Source: Labrys miyagiensis (GTDB lineage: Bacteria; Pseudomonadota; Alphaproteobacteria; Rhizobiales; Labraceae). Taken from it: 64,000 nt of DNA. Position 1 is the first letter of the stretch. Each line of letters opens with the position of its first letter. The notes beneath the pieces were generated by a model. The model was not told the DNA's origin, did no database searches, and saw nothing but the letters and a program-made list of their open reading frames with translations. Made by a program: the position numbers and the translations under genes. Positions 9,508 to 17,640 of this stretch are shown piece by piece. The stretch lies in the NCBI RefSeq assembly GCF_030160835.1, contig NZ_BSPC01000021.1:1-64000 (forward strand), given 5' to 3'.

Positions 9508-10500
9508 ATGAACGAGACCAATGCATATCAATCTATGATCGATCGGCGGACGCTTCTTGCTGGTGGAGCCACGCTAGCGGCCGCAATTGCGCTGCTTCCG
9601 CCCGATCTCGCACAAGCGGTCACCACTACTCCCTCATCTCCCTTACAAAATCGGACAGCAATCATGGACTATGTCACAACCAATGACGGCGTTGAGATCT
9701 TCTACAAGGATTGGGGACCAAAGAGCGCCCCGCCGATCATGTTTCATCATGGCTGGCCACTATCGGCGGACGACTGGGACACCCAAATGTTGTTCTTCCT
9801 CGCGCACGGCTACCGCGTCATCGCCCACGATCGGCGCGGACATGGCCGCTCGTCGCAAGTTAGTGACGGTCACGACATGAATCACTACGCCGCAGACGCG
9901 GCAGCGGTTGTCGAGCACCTCGACCTGAGGAATATAGTCCATATCGGCCACTCCACCGGCGGCGGCGAGGCGGCGCATTATGTCGCCCGGCACGGTCAAC
10001 CGCAGGGCCGCACCGCCAAGCTCGTCATCGTCGGCGCAGTACCACCAGTCATGGTGAAATCGGAGAAGAATCCGGGCGGCCTGCCAATTGAGGTGTTTGA
10101 CGAGCTACGTAAGATGCTTGCCGGCAACCGTTCGCAGTTCTACGTCGACTTCCCAACCGGTCCATTCTACAGCTTCAACCGCCCTGGCAAGATGCCAATC
10201 CTGTCGGTGATCCAAAACTGGTGGCGACAGGGCATGATGGGCAGTGCAAAGGCCCACTATGACGGCATCAAGGCTTTCTCCGAAACTGATTTTACAGAGG
10301 ATCTGAAGATCATCAGCGTGCCAAGCTATGTGGTTCACGGCGACGACGATCAGATTGTGCCAATCGCTGACTCCGCACCGCTCTCGGCGAAGCTTCTCAA
10401 GAATAGCACGTTGAAAATCTATCCTGGCTTTCCACACGGCATGCTCACTACCCATGCCGACGTGGTGAACCCGGATCTCCTTGCTTTCATCAAGGGCTGA
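9508..10500 (+). CDS. Exported alpha/beta hydrolase, non-haem haloperoxidase-like
   Basis: Alpha/beta-hydrolase of 330 aa. The N terminus has a twin-arginine leader (MIDRRTLLAGG, then a hydrophobic Ala-rich stretch ending AQAV). The catalytic core starts near DYVTTNDGVEIFYKDWG, has the oxyanion HGWPLSADDW, the nucleophile Ser149 in GHSTGGG, an acid in VHGDDDQIVP and the His in YPGFPHGM. This arrangement is that of the cofactor-free chloroperoxidase/arylesterase group. Family members perform perhydrolysis or ester hydrolysis; the natural substrate is rarely known. I chose ATG 9508 because GGGAA lies 8 bases upstream; ATG 9535 (MIDRRT) is also possible. The Tat leader points to the periplasm. 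Confidence 0.88.
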   Translation: MNETNAYQSMIDRRTLLAGGATLAAAIALLPPDLAQAVTTTPSSPLQNRTAIMDYVTTNDGVEIFYKDWGPKSAPPIMFHHGWPLSADDWDTQMLFFLAHGYRVIAHDRRGHGRSSQVSDGHDMNHYAADAAAVVEHLDLRNIVHIGHSTGGGEAAHYVARHGQPQGRTAKLVIVGAVPPVMVKSEKNPGGLPIEVFDELRKMLAGNRSQFYVDFPTGPFYSFNRPGKMPILSVIQNWWRQGMMGSAKAHYDGIKAFSETDFTEDLKIISVPSYVVHGDDDQIVPIADSAPLSAKLLKNSTLKIYPGFPHGMLTTHADVVNPDLLAFIKG

Positions 10501-10890
10501 CGTGCTCTGGCGGCCGACCCCGATCTCCAGGGAAGCGACAACGGTAAGATGTCCTTGATTATTATCAGAAATCCCAAAGATATCCGAGTTAGGAGAACAT
10601 GAGAAATTGTGGCGCGGTATGGGGGCGTCGGTCGTCTGGTCTTGCGCATGATTGTCGTTCGCCATACCCCCATACCGTTGCCGGAAAGTTGAGCGCAGAT
10701 CGCCTTCGAGCGGCCATGCGGTACGAAGGGCTCATCGGAAGATTAAATCGACGGGCACCAGAGGTTCGCGACCCGGAAGGGGTGAACTGCAGCTCGCGCT
10801 AACCGAGATCGTCAGCCGTCGGCGCCGACAAAACAGCACCGGCTCCCCGGTGAGAAAATGAAATCATTACCCTACGTAATGGAGTGTCAC
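10501..10890. other. Intergenic, nothing recognised
   Basis: Short overlapping frames only; none matches a known family. The last bases (GGAG, six bases before 10891) are the ribosome-binding site of the next gene. Confidence 0.5.
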
Positions 10891-11349
10891 ATGACCAAGC
10901 GCCTGAATTTCCTGTCCCGCAACAACGGCGGCATCGAGGGTCTCATCGCCATCGAGAGCTGGCTTGCCAGCAGCTTCGACCCGAAGCTGCTCGAACTCGT
11001 CAAGTTACGAGTGTCGCAAATTAACGGCTGCGCGCATTGCCTACACATGCACCGGCAAGACGCCATCAAGCTGGGCGAGACCGACGACCGGCTGTTGTTG
11101 CTCGACGCTTGGCGCGAGTCTGCCCTCTATACGGAACGGGAACGGGCCGCTCTTGCCTGGGCGGAAGCCCTCACCCGAATCTCAGAAACCCATGCGCCTG
11201 ACGCTGTCTACGAGGAAGCCCAGAAGGCCTTCTCGGAAGACGAACTCGTCGCGCTATCGATCGGTGTCGCTACGATCAACGCCTGGAACAGGCTGGCGAT
11301 CGGCTTTCGCCTGCAGCATCCCGCGGATCGCATGCGCGCCGCCGCTTAA
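10891..11349 (+). CDS. Carboxymuconolactone decarboxylase / AhpD-like protein
   Basis: Cytoplasmic protein of 152 aa of the CMD/AhpD fold. The redox pair Cys47 and Cys50 (NGCAHCLHMH) and the following His fit the alkylhydroperoxidase AhpD core, which reduces peroxides or organic hydroperoxides using a thiol partner. The segment ALAWAEALTRISETHAPDAVY is typical of this group. The start at 10891 (MTKRLNF) has GGAG at proper spacing; the longer frame from 10858 does not. It sits downstream of the hydrolase but 390 bp away, so co-transcription is doubtful. A role in peroxide defence is inferred from the family only. Confidence 0.88.
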   Translation: MTKRLNFLSRNNGGIEGLIAIESWLASSFDPKLLELVKLRVSQINGCAHCLHMHRQDAIKLGETDDRLLLLDAWRESALYTERERAALAWAEALTRISETHAPDAVYEEAQKAFSEDELVALSIGVATINAWNRLAIGFRLQHPADRMRAAA

Positions 11350-11605
11350 AACCTGCGACGAAATGGACCGGCGAAATAGGTCCGAATGCGTTGAGCAGAA
11401 AGTTCGAGATGAACCGATCCACCAACGGATGCTGGCGGGTGTCTAGGTACATGACACCCCTCTCGTATAGCAGGTTCTCGAACGTGCGTGGAGAGAACAC
11501 AAGGCCTATCTGTTCAATCACGTCGTATGCTTTTGGTTGTTTGCGGCACGGCTCGGCAGCTCCGCAACATGGACCATGACGGGGTGACGACACGAAAGTG
11601 ATCAT
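11350..11605 (-). CDS. Possible unrecognised ORF or gene remnant
   Basis: The minus-strand frame contains a protein-like stretch (VIEQIGLVFSPRTFENLL, then ERGVMYLDTRQHPLVDRF) of about 65 residues. It has no clear domain, and the downstream end runs into the AhpD-like gene on the other strand. It may be the end of a degraded gene. I cannot assign a function. Confidence 0.25.
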
Positions 11606-11877
11606 TGCTGTTGCCAGCAGCGCCGAGGACTACCTCATGGATTGCCTTCGAAGCAGCATGGCCGCAGGAAGCCAAGCGCCGATAGCCCCGGCTCCGTCGC
11701 AGGACACTTCGATCGATCCAAGACCCAGGCCGTGGTGGCGTTTCTGGGGCTGGTAGCCGCCCACAAATCTAGGTCGGACACACCCATCGCAATGCCGCTG
11801 GCGGCGGCTGCATCGAGGTCGCACCAAATTAAGGATCGAAGTGCCAGATTGCACCATCCATGGCAGGGAGGTGACCC

Positions 11878-12144
11878 ATGAGCAAAGATTTGATCCTGCT
11901 GGATGGTCTCGGCATTGCGCACAACGAGCGCATTCCGTCTGGAACGATTGCCATCATCCTGAGGGATGGTGGCGTGAGCGTCGTCCCCGCTGAAAAATTG
12001 CGAGATACAATCAAAGAGATTGGCAGCGATAAGGTTGAAGGTTTGACGTTGTCGCCTTCCGATTTCGAGAAGCTGCAAGTGGTTATCGATCGTCGAGCTG
12101 CGGATGGACCTACCAAAGACAACGCGGATCGCTCAGACTCCTAG
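11878..12144 (+). CDS. Small conserved-looking hypothetical protein
   Basis: 88-aa acidic cytoplasmic protein (starts MSKDLILLDGLGIAHNERI). A good ribosome-binding site, GGGAGGTGACCC, precedes the ATG. There is no signal peptide or membrane helix. Composition and codon use are gene-like over most of its length, and the last 12 residues are hydrophilic and probably disordered. I do not recognise the family. The 270 bp upstream hold no gene I can support, and degenerate insertion-sequence ends begin about 95 bp downstream. Confidence 0.6.
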   Translation: MSKDLILLDGLGIAHNERIPSGTIAIILRDGGVSVVPAEKLRDTIKEIGSDKVEGLTLSPSDFEKLQVVIDRRAADGPTKDNADRSDS

Positions 12145-12237
12145 TGGTGAAAACCTGTCGCTTGGTACCCTGTGCGACCTACCCAAGCGGGAGGTGCTGC
12201 GTCGATCGGCCCGCCGTCGAAATGGGCAAGTAGGGGT

Positions 12238-12466
12238 CGGAACAAGATTTGTTCCCCCAGACACGCTAAGCGAATTGCTCAAGTGTTTCAGTCGGTTAAA
12301 GGGAGAAACCGTTTGGGGCCAATTGGTCGCGTCGAGAGGTTTAGACACTGCTCGGACGCGCCAGTAGAGTATCTTTTGCCCTTTTTGGTGTTCTGCCTGC
12401 GAGCTCCGATCGTCCGGTCTGCATTCGTTCCTGCCTATCGTGCCTTTGGGAGCAGTTCTTGTCGTT
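12238..12466. repeat. Degenerate insertion-element ends (inverted pair), also present near 43.5 kb
   Basis: At 12238-12266 the plus strand reads like AACAAGATTTGTTCCCCCAG. A related end in the opposite orientation occupies about 12384-12466. The same pieces occur together at 43514-43597, where about 60 bp (43538-43597) match the reverse complement of 12384-12441 with few differences, including an ATG followed by MQTGRSELAG. This looks like a remnant of a small mobile element whose ends survive with no transposase between them. Confidence 0.55.
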
Positions 12467-12483
12467 GCCCCAACTAGCGGCGG

Positions 12484-13722
12484 TCAGAGTGGGCGTTTGG
12501 GGAGGTACGATGCCCAAAGCGCAACACCGCTCGCGACGATCATCATTCCTCCGGCCACGAGGAAGGTCAGCCGCATCCCGGTCGCCACCGCCGCAGGCGC
12601 CGCATGGGCGAAGTCCTCCGTCCCGACGCCGAAGGCGAAGACGGCGCCCATCGCAGACGCGCCGGCGATCAAGCCGATATTGCGGGACAAGGTGAGCAGA
12701 CCGGAAACCGTGCCGCGACGGTCCTTGGATACGTCCGCCAGCGTGGCGGTGTTGTTTGCGGCCTGAAAGAGCTGGTAGCCCGGCGTCAGAACGATGATGG
12801 AGAGTACATAACCGACAACGCCGATCATGTTCGGCAGGAGCGCCAGCAGAAAGGCGCCGGCGGCGAGAAGCGCGAGGCCGATGGCGAGCACGCGACCGCT
12901 GCCCCATGCATCGACGAGCCGCCCCGAAGGAACGCCGCTGAAGATCGAAATCACCGGGCCGATCGCCATGATGAAGCCCAGCAGCGCTTCCTTCAGGCCG
13001 AGACCAAGACCGAGATAGAAGGGGCCGACCACCAGCGTCGTCATCATAACGGCGGCGACAAGCAGATTGACGACGAGATTGGGCGCGACGCTCTTGCTCA
13101 GCACCGACCACAGGCTCAGTGCAGACGTCTTTCCGCTACGGGGATCGGCGGGAAGCATCGCGAATGCGAGAATGAAGGTGACGGCCGCCAGCGGAACCTG
13201 CACCCAGAAGATACCGCGCCATCCCATCGCCGGAATCAGCAGCCCGCCGAGCGATGGCCCGAGCGCCGTTCCCAGCGCCGACACCGTGCCAAGCAAACCC
13301 ATGGCCCGTCCCACGCGTGGCGTGCTCGCCGTCTGGCGCATCAGCGCCATGGAGAGCGTCATCAGGAAGGCCGCACCGATGCCCTGGAGCGCTCGCGCGC
13401 CGATCAGTAGCCACAGGTTCGGTGCCGCGGCGCAGAGCAGCGAAGCCCCCAGGAACAACCCCAGCCCCACCATCAGCATGGGCTTCAGTCCATGGCTGTC
13501 ACCGAGCCGGCCTGCGATCACGACCGATATCGTCAGCGCCGCGAGGTATGCGACGACGACGGCCTGTACCTGGGAAAATGGTGCTGCAAATGCCTCGGCC
13601 AGCGCCGGCAGCGCGATATTGGCGATGCTGGTCCCGAGCGATGCCAGCCCGGTCGACAGTGCCAGCGTCACCGCGACCCCCGATTGCCCTCTATCCGATA
13701 CGATTGACTCTACGTGGTCCAT
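12484..13722 (-). CDS. Major facilitator superfamily drug-type exporter
   Basis: Inner-membrane proton-driven transporter of 412 aa with about twelve predicted helices. The N half has the motif-A-like loop AGRLGDSHGLKPMLMVGLGL and the antiporter motif C region (ALGTALGPSLGGLL), both typical of drug:H+ antiporters. The start at 13722 (MDHVES) is chosen over 13773 because AAGAGG lies eight bases upstream and because the longer form would run through the operator between this gene and merR. It is divergent from a MerR-family gene 69 bp away, the classical layout of a regulator controlling an efflux pump. The substrate is unknown. Confidence 0.9.
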   Translation of the reverse strand: MDHVESIVSDRGQSGVAVTLALSTGLASLGTSIANIALPALAEAFAAPFSQVQAVVVAYLAALTISVVIAGRLGDSHGLKPMLMVGLGLFLGASLLCAAAPNLWLLIGARALQGIGAAFLMTLSMALMRQTASTPRVGRAMGLLGTVSALGTALGPSLGGLLIPAMGWRGIFWVQVPLAAVTFILAFAMLPADPRSGKTSALSLWSVLSKSVAPNLVVNLLVAAVMMTTLVVGPFYLGLGLGLKEALLGFIMAIGPVISIFSGVPSGRLVDAWGSGRVLAIGLALLAAGAFLLALLPNMIGVVGYVLSIIVLTPGYQLFQAANNTATLADVSKDRRGTVSGLLTLSRNIGLIAGASAMGAVFAFGVGTEDFAHAAPAAVATGMRLTFLVAGGMMIVASGVALWASYLPKRPL

Positions 13723-13767
13723 CTCTGCGGCCTCTTGTCTGAATGTCCATTCGAGAGCAGGCTGCCA

Positions 13768-13785
13768 CTTCAAGTCGGCTTGAGG
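13768..13785. promoter_or_regulatory. Candidate MerR/SoxR-type operator between the divergent genes
   Basis: The 18-mer CTTCAAGTCGGCTTGAGG is a near-perfect dyad (6 of 7 bases per arm, 4-bp centre). It resembles the known SoxR box (CCTCAAG-N4-CTTGAGG). It lies 7 bp before the start of the MerR-family gene and 45 bp before the exporter start, where such regulators act. Binding has not been shown. Confidence 0.6.
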
Positions 13786-13791
13786 TCAAGT

Positions 13792-14232
13792 ATGAAGTTT
13801 CTGGATATCGGAGAGGTCTCGGCAAAGAGCGGGGTCAAACCTTCGGCACTGCGCTATTACGAGGAGGCCGGGCTGATTTCCTCTGTTTCGCGGCATGGGT
13901 TGCGCAGACAATTTCCGCCGGAGGTGCTTATGCAGCTCAAGCTGATTTCGATGGGCAAAACGGCGGGGTTCACCCTTGAGGAGATCGCCGGCATGTTCGG
14001 CACGAACGGCATGCCGGATCTGCCGCGCGCCGTGCTGCATCAGAAGGCCGACGAGATCGATCGGCAAGTCCATGAATTGGCGGCTCTACGCGACACGCTC
14101 CGTCACGTCGCCGACTGCCCAGCGCCGTCGCATATGGAATGTCCCACCTTCAGACGTCTCGTCGAAGTCGCTGGTAAGCGTGGCAGGGTGATCGCGAAGA
14201 CAGAAAGATCGAAGAAGCCCCGACACCGGTGA
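13792..14232 (+). CDS. MerR-family transcriptional regulator
   Basis: DNA-binding regulator of 146 aa. The N-terminal winged helix reads DIGEVSAKSGVKPSALRYYEEAGLI (given here in part as GVKPSALRYYEEAGL), followed by a coiled dimerisation helix at about residues 80-110. Unlike true SoxR, it does not have the four-Cys iron-sulphur loop; only two cysteines remain (DCPAPSHMECPTF). It may therefore sense something else or act as a repressor-activator of the divergent exporter. The start at 13792 removes an improbable 26-residue extension. Family assignment is secure; the inducer is unknown. Confidence 0.9.
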   Translation: MKFLDIGEVSAKSGVKPSALRYYEEAGLISSVSRHGLRRQFPPEVLMQLKLISMGKTAGFTLEEIAGMFGTNGMPDLPRAVLHQKADEIDRQVHELAALRDTLRHVADCPAPSHMECPTFRRLVEVAGKRGRVIAKTERSKKPRHR

Positions 14233-14592
14233 GAGATAATTTCCGGTGGTAGAGGTCACGGTTCCATCCACTGCGGTGCGAAGCATCGATCCTCGCAGGC
14301 TGATCGCCATACGTTCTTAAAAGTCGGACAGATTCACTACTTTCGTGTCGTAACGCCAACTTCGCGCCCATGCCATCACGACCTGGCGGGAGATCGCCTC
14401 GTCGATCGACGACTGAAATTCAGATCAAAGCCCTCATCAGACCCTATACTCAATTAAGGCGACGCCACCGCCGTCTGTGCCGAACAGCACATGTCACCTG
14501 CTAAATATCCGACTATGGTAGCGGGAACCGAACATGGCGGGAGGTTGCGTCCTATGTGGTGGTCTTTGACATTTGGCCCTGCTGTGCTTTCC
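14233..14592. other. Intergenic, nothing recognised
   Basis: No gene-like frame other than the upstream extension of the TPR gene, which is unlikely to be translated because the signal peptide starts at 14593. Confidence 0.45.
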
Positions 14593-15657
14593 ATGCGCCA
14601 AACCATTCCGTCTCTTGTCGCCGCCTGCCTGCTCGCGACGTTCGTCTCCCCGGCGGCCATGGCGCAACGCAACGCCAATGCGGACATCTGTGCGGCCACA
14701 GACGAAAGTCCGGTCACGCCGGAGCAGCGCATCGGCGCGTGCAACGCTCTGATCAAGGCCGCGAAGAACGCGCCAAAAGACCTCGCGGCCGCGTTGATCA
14801 ATCGCGGTTCGGCCTACTGGACCATCGACCAGATGAAGCGGGCGTACGTCGACTTCGATCGCGCAATCGCGCTCGACCCGAACAACAGCCGCGCTTTTCG
14901 CGAACGCGCCAATGCATATCGTTCGGACGGAAAGCTCGACCGTGCGCTCGCGGACGCCATGGAAGCCGTGCAGCTCGATCCAAAGGACGCAACGGCCTAC
15001 GACGTCAGAGGCAACGTGCTCAACGACAAGGGCGAATACGATCGCGCCATCGAGGACTACAACCAGGCACTGCAGCTCGATCCGCAATTCAGCATAGCGC
15101 TCCGCGATCGCGGCGCCGCCTTCTATTTCAAGAAGGACTACGAGCGCGCGGTCAAGGATTACGACGAAGCGATCAGGATCGATCCACGCAGCAGCCGCGC
15201 CTATTCCAACCGCGCAGCGGCTTATGAGAAACTCGGCAAGATCGACGAGGCGATCGCGGACGACAGCGAGGCGATCAAGCTCGATTCCACTGTGCCCGAA
15301 TATTTCGACAATCGTGGCCTGTCCTATGCGAAGAACGGCGAGTACGACCGCGCGATCATCGATTTCACCCAAGCGATCCGCATTGCGCCCCAAGCGAAAT
15401 TCCTAACCAATCGCGGCAATGCGTGGCAGTCCAAGGGCGATCTTGATCGCGCGATCGCCGACTACAACAGGGCGATCAGGATCGATCCGACCGCCGCGGA
15501 CGCCTGGAACGACCGCGGCGCCGCCTGGCGCGGCAAGGGCGACGTCGACCGCGCCATGGCGGATTACCGGGAAGCGTTGCGCATCAATCCGAAATTCGAC
15601 ACGGCGGCGGAAAATCTGGAAGCGCTTCGCCTGCTCCGCACCAAAAACGCGAAATAA
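14593..15657 (+). CDS. Secreted tetratricopeptide-repeat protein
   Basis: 354-aa periplasmic TPR protein. It begins with a Sec signal peptide (MRQTIPSLVAACLLATFV, cleavage near AMA-QRN). About nine 34-residue TPR units follow with the usual pattern: pairs such as YDRAIEDYNQALQLDP and LDRAIADYNRAIRIDP, each repeat ending in a DP turn. TPR solenoids bind peptides or partner proteins; this one has no extra catalytic domain. ATG 14593 is chosen because it places the signal peptide at the N terminus. Such proteins are abundant in Bradyrhizobium. No operon partner is obvious, since the next gene starts 135 bp downstream. Confidence 0.9.
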   Translation: MRQTIPSLVAACLLATFVSPAAMAQRNANADICAATDESPVTPEQRIGACNALIKAAKNAPKDLAAALINRGSAYWTIDQMKRAYVDFDRAIALDPNNSRAFRERANAYRSDGKLDRALADAMEAVQLDPKDATAYDVRGNVLNDKGEYDRAIEDYNQALQLDPQFSIALRDRGAAFYFKKDYERAVKDYDEAIRIDPRSSRAYSNRAAAYEKLGKIDEAIADDSEAIKLDSTVPEYFDNRGLSYAKNGEYDRAIIDFTQAIRIAPQAKFLTNRGNAWQSKGDLDRAIADYNRAIRIDPTAADAWNDRGAAWRGKGDVDRAMADYREALRINPKFDTAAENLEALRLLRTKNAK

Positions 15658-15676
15658 AAGGACAGCACCGGCATGA

Positions 15677-15730
15677 TGGTTGGGAACGTCATAGTCGGCC
15701 TTGTGCCGGCCATTCACGCTGATTCACAGG
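15677..15730 (+). repeat. Dispersed repeat of the rhizobial VGLVPAIH type
   Basis: The stretch GTCGGCCTTGTGCCGGCCAT and its surroundings, translating as VGLVPAIH, resembles a short repeat that I recall as widespread between genes in Bradyrhizobium and Rhodopseudomonas. Seen once here, so the repeat status rests on recollection. Confidence 0.4.
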
Positions 15731-15792
15731 TTGAGCTTGCAAGGGATCGCGGCGAGCGGAATGTGATTGTCTGTGCAGCGTTAGAGGCCTTC

Positions 15793-16362
15793 ATGAAGCT
15801 TCCTAAACTCAGCCTTTTTTGCAGCCTTGCCCTGTTGGCTGGCTTGGCGCCGGCTCGCGCCGCTCAAGACAACCTGCCAGCTCTGTTCGGCTCGCGCATC
15901 ACGGCGGCGCCGCACTTTGCCGCGCCGATCGCGACAGGCGATTTCGCCGGCGACAGCCTGCCCGACCGGGTCTATTTCGTCAAGATTGCTCCCGCCTCGC
16001 CCACGGCGACGCTGGCCCCCGACGTCATCGTGAATGACAAGACCTTCGGCACCGCGCCGCTCGGCAAATGGGGCGAAGATCTGGCGCTGGCCATCGTGCA
16101 GGGCAATGGCAAGGTGAAGACGCTGCTGACGGGCTATGAGGGTGAAGACACCAACGATTTCTTCAGCGATCCGATGTGGCACGAGGCCAAGCCGCCGGTC
16201 CACCTAGCCAAGCGGGGTTCCAAGATCTTCGTAACGTTCCGGCGCCAGAACAAGGCGATTCGCAATGACGTGCTGGTTATCGAAACCGAAGCCGGCATCG
16301 ACACCGCGCTCTATTGGACTGGCAAGGGCTATGCATGGTTCCAGCCGGATGAGGAACCGTGA
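15793..16362 (+). CDS. Small secreted protein of unknown function
   Basis: 189-aa exported protein. The start at 15793 puts a clear signal peptide first (MKLPKLSLFCSLALLAGLAP, cleaved near ARA-AQD). The mature part contains FAAPIATGDFAGDSLPDRVYF, which recalls integrin/FG-GAP-like blade segments found in secreted hypothetical proteins, and ends YWTGKGYAWFQPDEEP. It has no cysteines for disulphides in the mature part and no membrane helix. Function unknown. It lies just upstream of insertion-sequence debris but appears intact. Confidence 0.75.
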   Translation: MKLPKLSLFCSLALLAGLAPARAAQDNLPALFGSRITAAPHFAAPIATGDFAGDSLPDRVYFVKIAPASPTATLAPDVIVNDKTFGTAPLGKWGEDLALAIVQGNGKVKTLLTGYEGEDTNDFFSDPMWHEAKPPVHLAKRGSKIFVTFRRQNKAIRNDVLVIETEAGIDTALYWTGKGYAWFQPDEEP

Positions 16363-16414
16363 TCGCCCGCGCCTCCATGGGCGGTTCTTCTGTGCGAGGT
16401 GTTGAGCGATGGCA

Positions 16415-16606
16415 GGCATTGTCACGGGAACTTTGACGGTGTGAGCCGTGATGCGGTAGGGGAGGGGCATGCAGCCGATTTCCTAGGCCCTTCACCAGTT
16501 CCCGCCCGAGATCATCCGGCATGCCGTGTGGCTCTATCTGCGGTTCACCTTGAGCTACCGCGATGTCGAGGAATTGCTGGCCGAACGCGGCCTCGACGTC
16601 TCTGTC
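16415..16606 (+). pseudogene. 5' fragment of an IS6-type transposase (same element as at 39969)
   Basis: From GGCATTGTCACGGGAACTTT onward the sequence matches the left end and first part of the intact element at 39969-40140, with small differences including a frameshift after PSP. Homology stops at about 16606, within the codons for LDVS, 60 bp before the next IS6 copy. It cannot encode a transposase. Confidence 0.85.
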
Positions 16607-16665
16607 GGGAGGCTCCTTATTATGAGACAGGGTGTTCAATAAAATCATTGGCTTGCACGATCATC

Positions 16666-17490
16666 GGTGTCGTCAGACTAACCCCGAGTTGTCTCCGCCG
16701 GGTGCACAAAGGCCAATCCAGACCTCGGTTTAGGCCGCGACGGTCCGCCACTCGGCCAGGGCGGCCGAGCGTCTCCGCTTGTATATTTCCCGGCTGACGA
16801 GGTGGCGCTCCGAATTAAAGTGGTTGTGGATCTGACTGTGGACGGCGACGAATTTCTGAAGCGTCTTCGTCCTGCGGAATTTGAGCATCGCCGCTTCTCG
16901 TCGTCGAAACGGCTGGTTGGAATTCTCGGCACGATTGTTCTTCCAACGGCCCACTTCCCGGCGTGTGAGCTTGCCTAAATCCCTCATGGCCGCGCCATAG
17001 GCGCGCAATCCGTCGGTGACAATGATCTCAGGACGGCCATAGCGCTTCATGACTCGCTTGAGGAATTTCAAGGCGGCGACCTTGTCCCGCGTCTTGCTCA
17101 CGAAGAACTCCAACACCTCGCCTTCGTGATCGATGGCTCGCCAAAGATAGTGGAGCTCGCCGTTGACCGTCACGAGAACCTCATCGACGTGCCATCGCCA
17201 GCGGATGCAATTTCCGGCCCTCGCCCGCCTTTTGCCGATCTCGGCCGCGAATAGCGGGCCAAAGCGGTTCCACCAAAATCTCACTGTCTCATGGCAGATG
17301 TCGATGCCACGCTCATGCAGCAGATCCTCCACATTCCTCAATGACAAGAGGTAACGCGCGTACATCATCACAGCGAGGCGGATCACCTCCGGCGACGAAT
17401 TGAAATAGCGAAACAGATTGGGTTTGGGGCGCGACATCCTCGCTCCCTACCTTACCCCTCCACCTTCGGCAAATTTGCTCTGACAGAGCC
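16666..17490 (-). mobile_element. IS6-family insertion sequence, copy A
   Basis: An 825-bp element with imperfect terminal inverted repeats: GGTGTCGTCAGACTAACC at 16666 and, read from the other end, GGCTCTGTCAGAGCAAAT ending at 17490; TGTCAGA and flanking positions are shared. The flanking 8-mers (CGATCATC and CGGCTCCA) differ, so no target duplication is visible. The element cuts a response regulator gene at its right end. A related copy lies at 57131-57954 and a truncated one at 43748-43993. Confidence 0.85.
16730..17437 (-). CDS. IS6-family transposase, copy A
   Basis: 235-aa DDE transposase. The catalytic residues correspond to Asp in RWHVDEV, Asp in IIVTDGLR and Glu in NNRAEN. The usual helix-turn-helix lies in the first 60 residues. 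It differs from copy B at roughly 7% of residues, including Asn for His right after the catalytic Glu (RAENSNQPF against RAENSHQPF) and Leu for Pro at residue 30. The changes may reduce activity, but the frame is intact. Divergence shows that A and B were not produced by a recent duplication. Confidence 0.9.
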   Translation of the reverse strand: MSRPKPNLFRYFNSSPEVIRLAVMMYARYLLSLRNVEDLLHERGIDICHETVRFWWNRFGPLFAAEIGKRRARAGNCIRWRWHVDEVLVTVNGELHYLWRAIDHEGEVLEFFVSKTRDKVAALKFLKRVMKRYGRPEIIVTDGLRAYGAAMRDLGKLTRREVGRWKNNRAENSNQPFRRREAAMLKFRRTKTLQKFVAVHSQIHNHFNSERHLVSREIYKRRRSAALAEWRTVAA

Positions 17491-17640
17491 CGGCTCCAGG
17501 CTTTGTGCTCGAGCGAGGAACTCTCCGCCGGACGCGAACGTCTCTGGCTGCCAGCCGGCCTGACGAATTAGAGCCTCCAAGGCTTCGCGCATCGAAATAT
17601 CGTCATCCACAACGAACACAATCGGCGTGACGTGCGACAT
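17491..17640 (-). pseudogene. Response regulator gene cut off by IS6 copy A
   Basis: The frame from ATG 17640 encodes the first part of a receiver domain (TPIVFVVDDDISMREALEAL) up to about residue 52, where it meets the IS6 end at 17490. The phospho-acceptor Asp, the rest of the receiver and any output domain are missing. The sequence is of the FixJ/StyR type but is not a copy of the regulator at 857. The other half of the gene is not on the far side of the IS. Confidence 0.85.

Noticed and set aside
12341-13111. 256-codon frame overlapping the MFS exporter
   Set aside because: Same strand, different frame from the exporter; Arg-rich shadow with no motif. Only its last residues (MQTGRSELAGRTPKR) derive from the element remnant.
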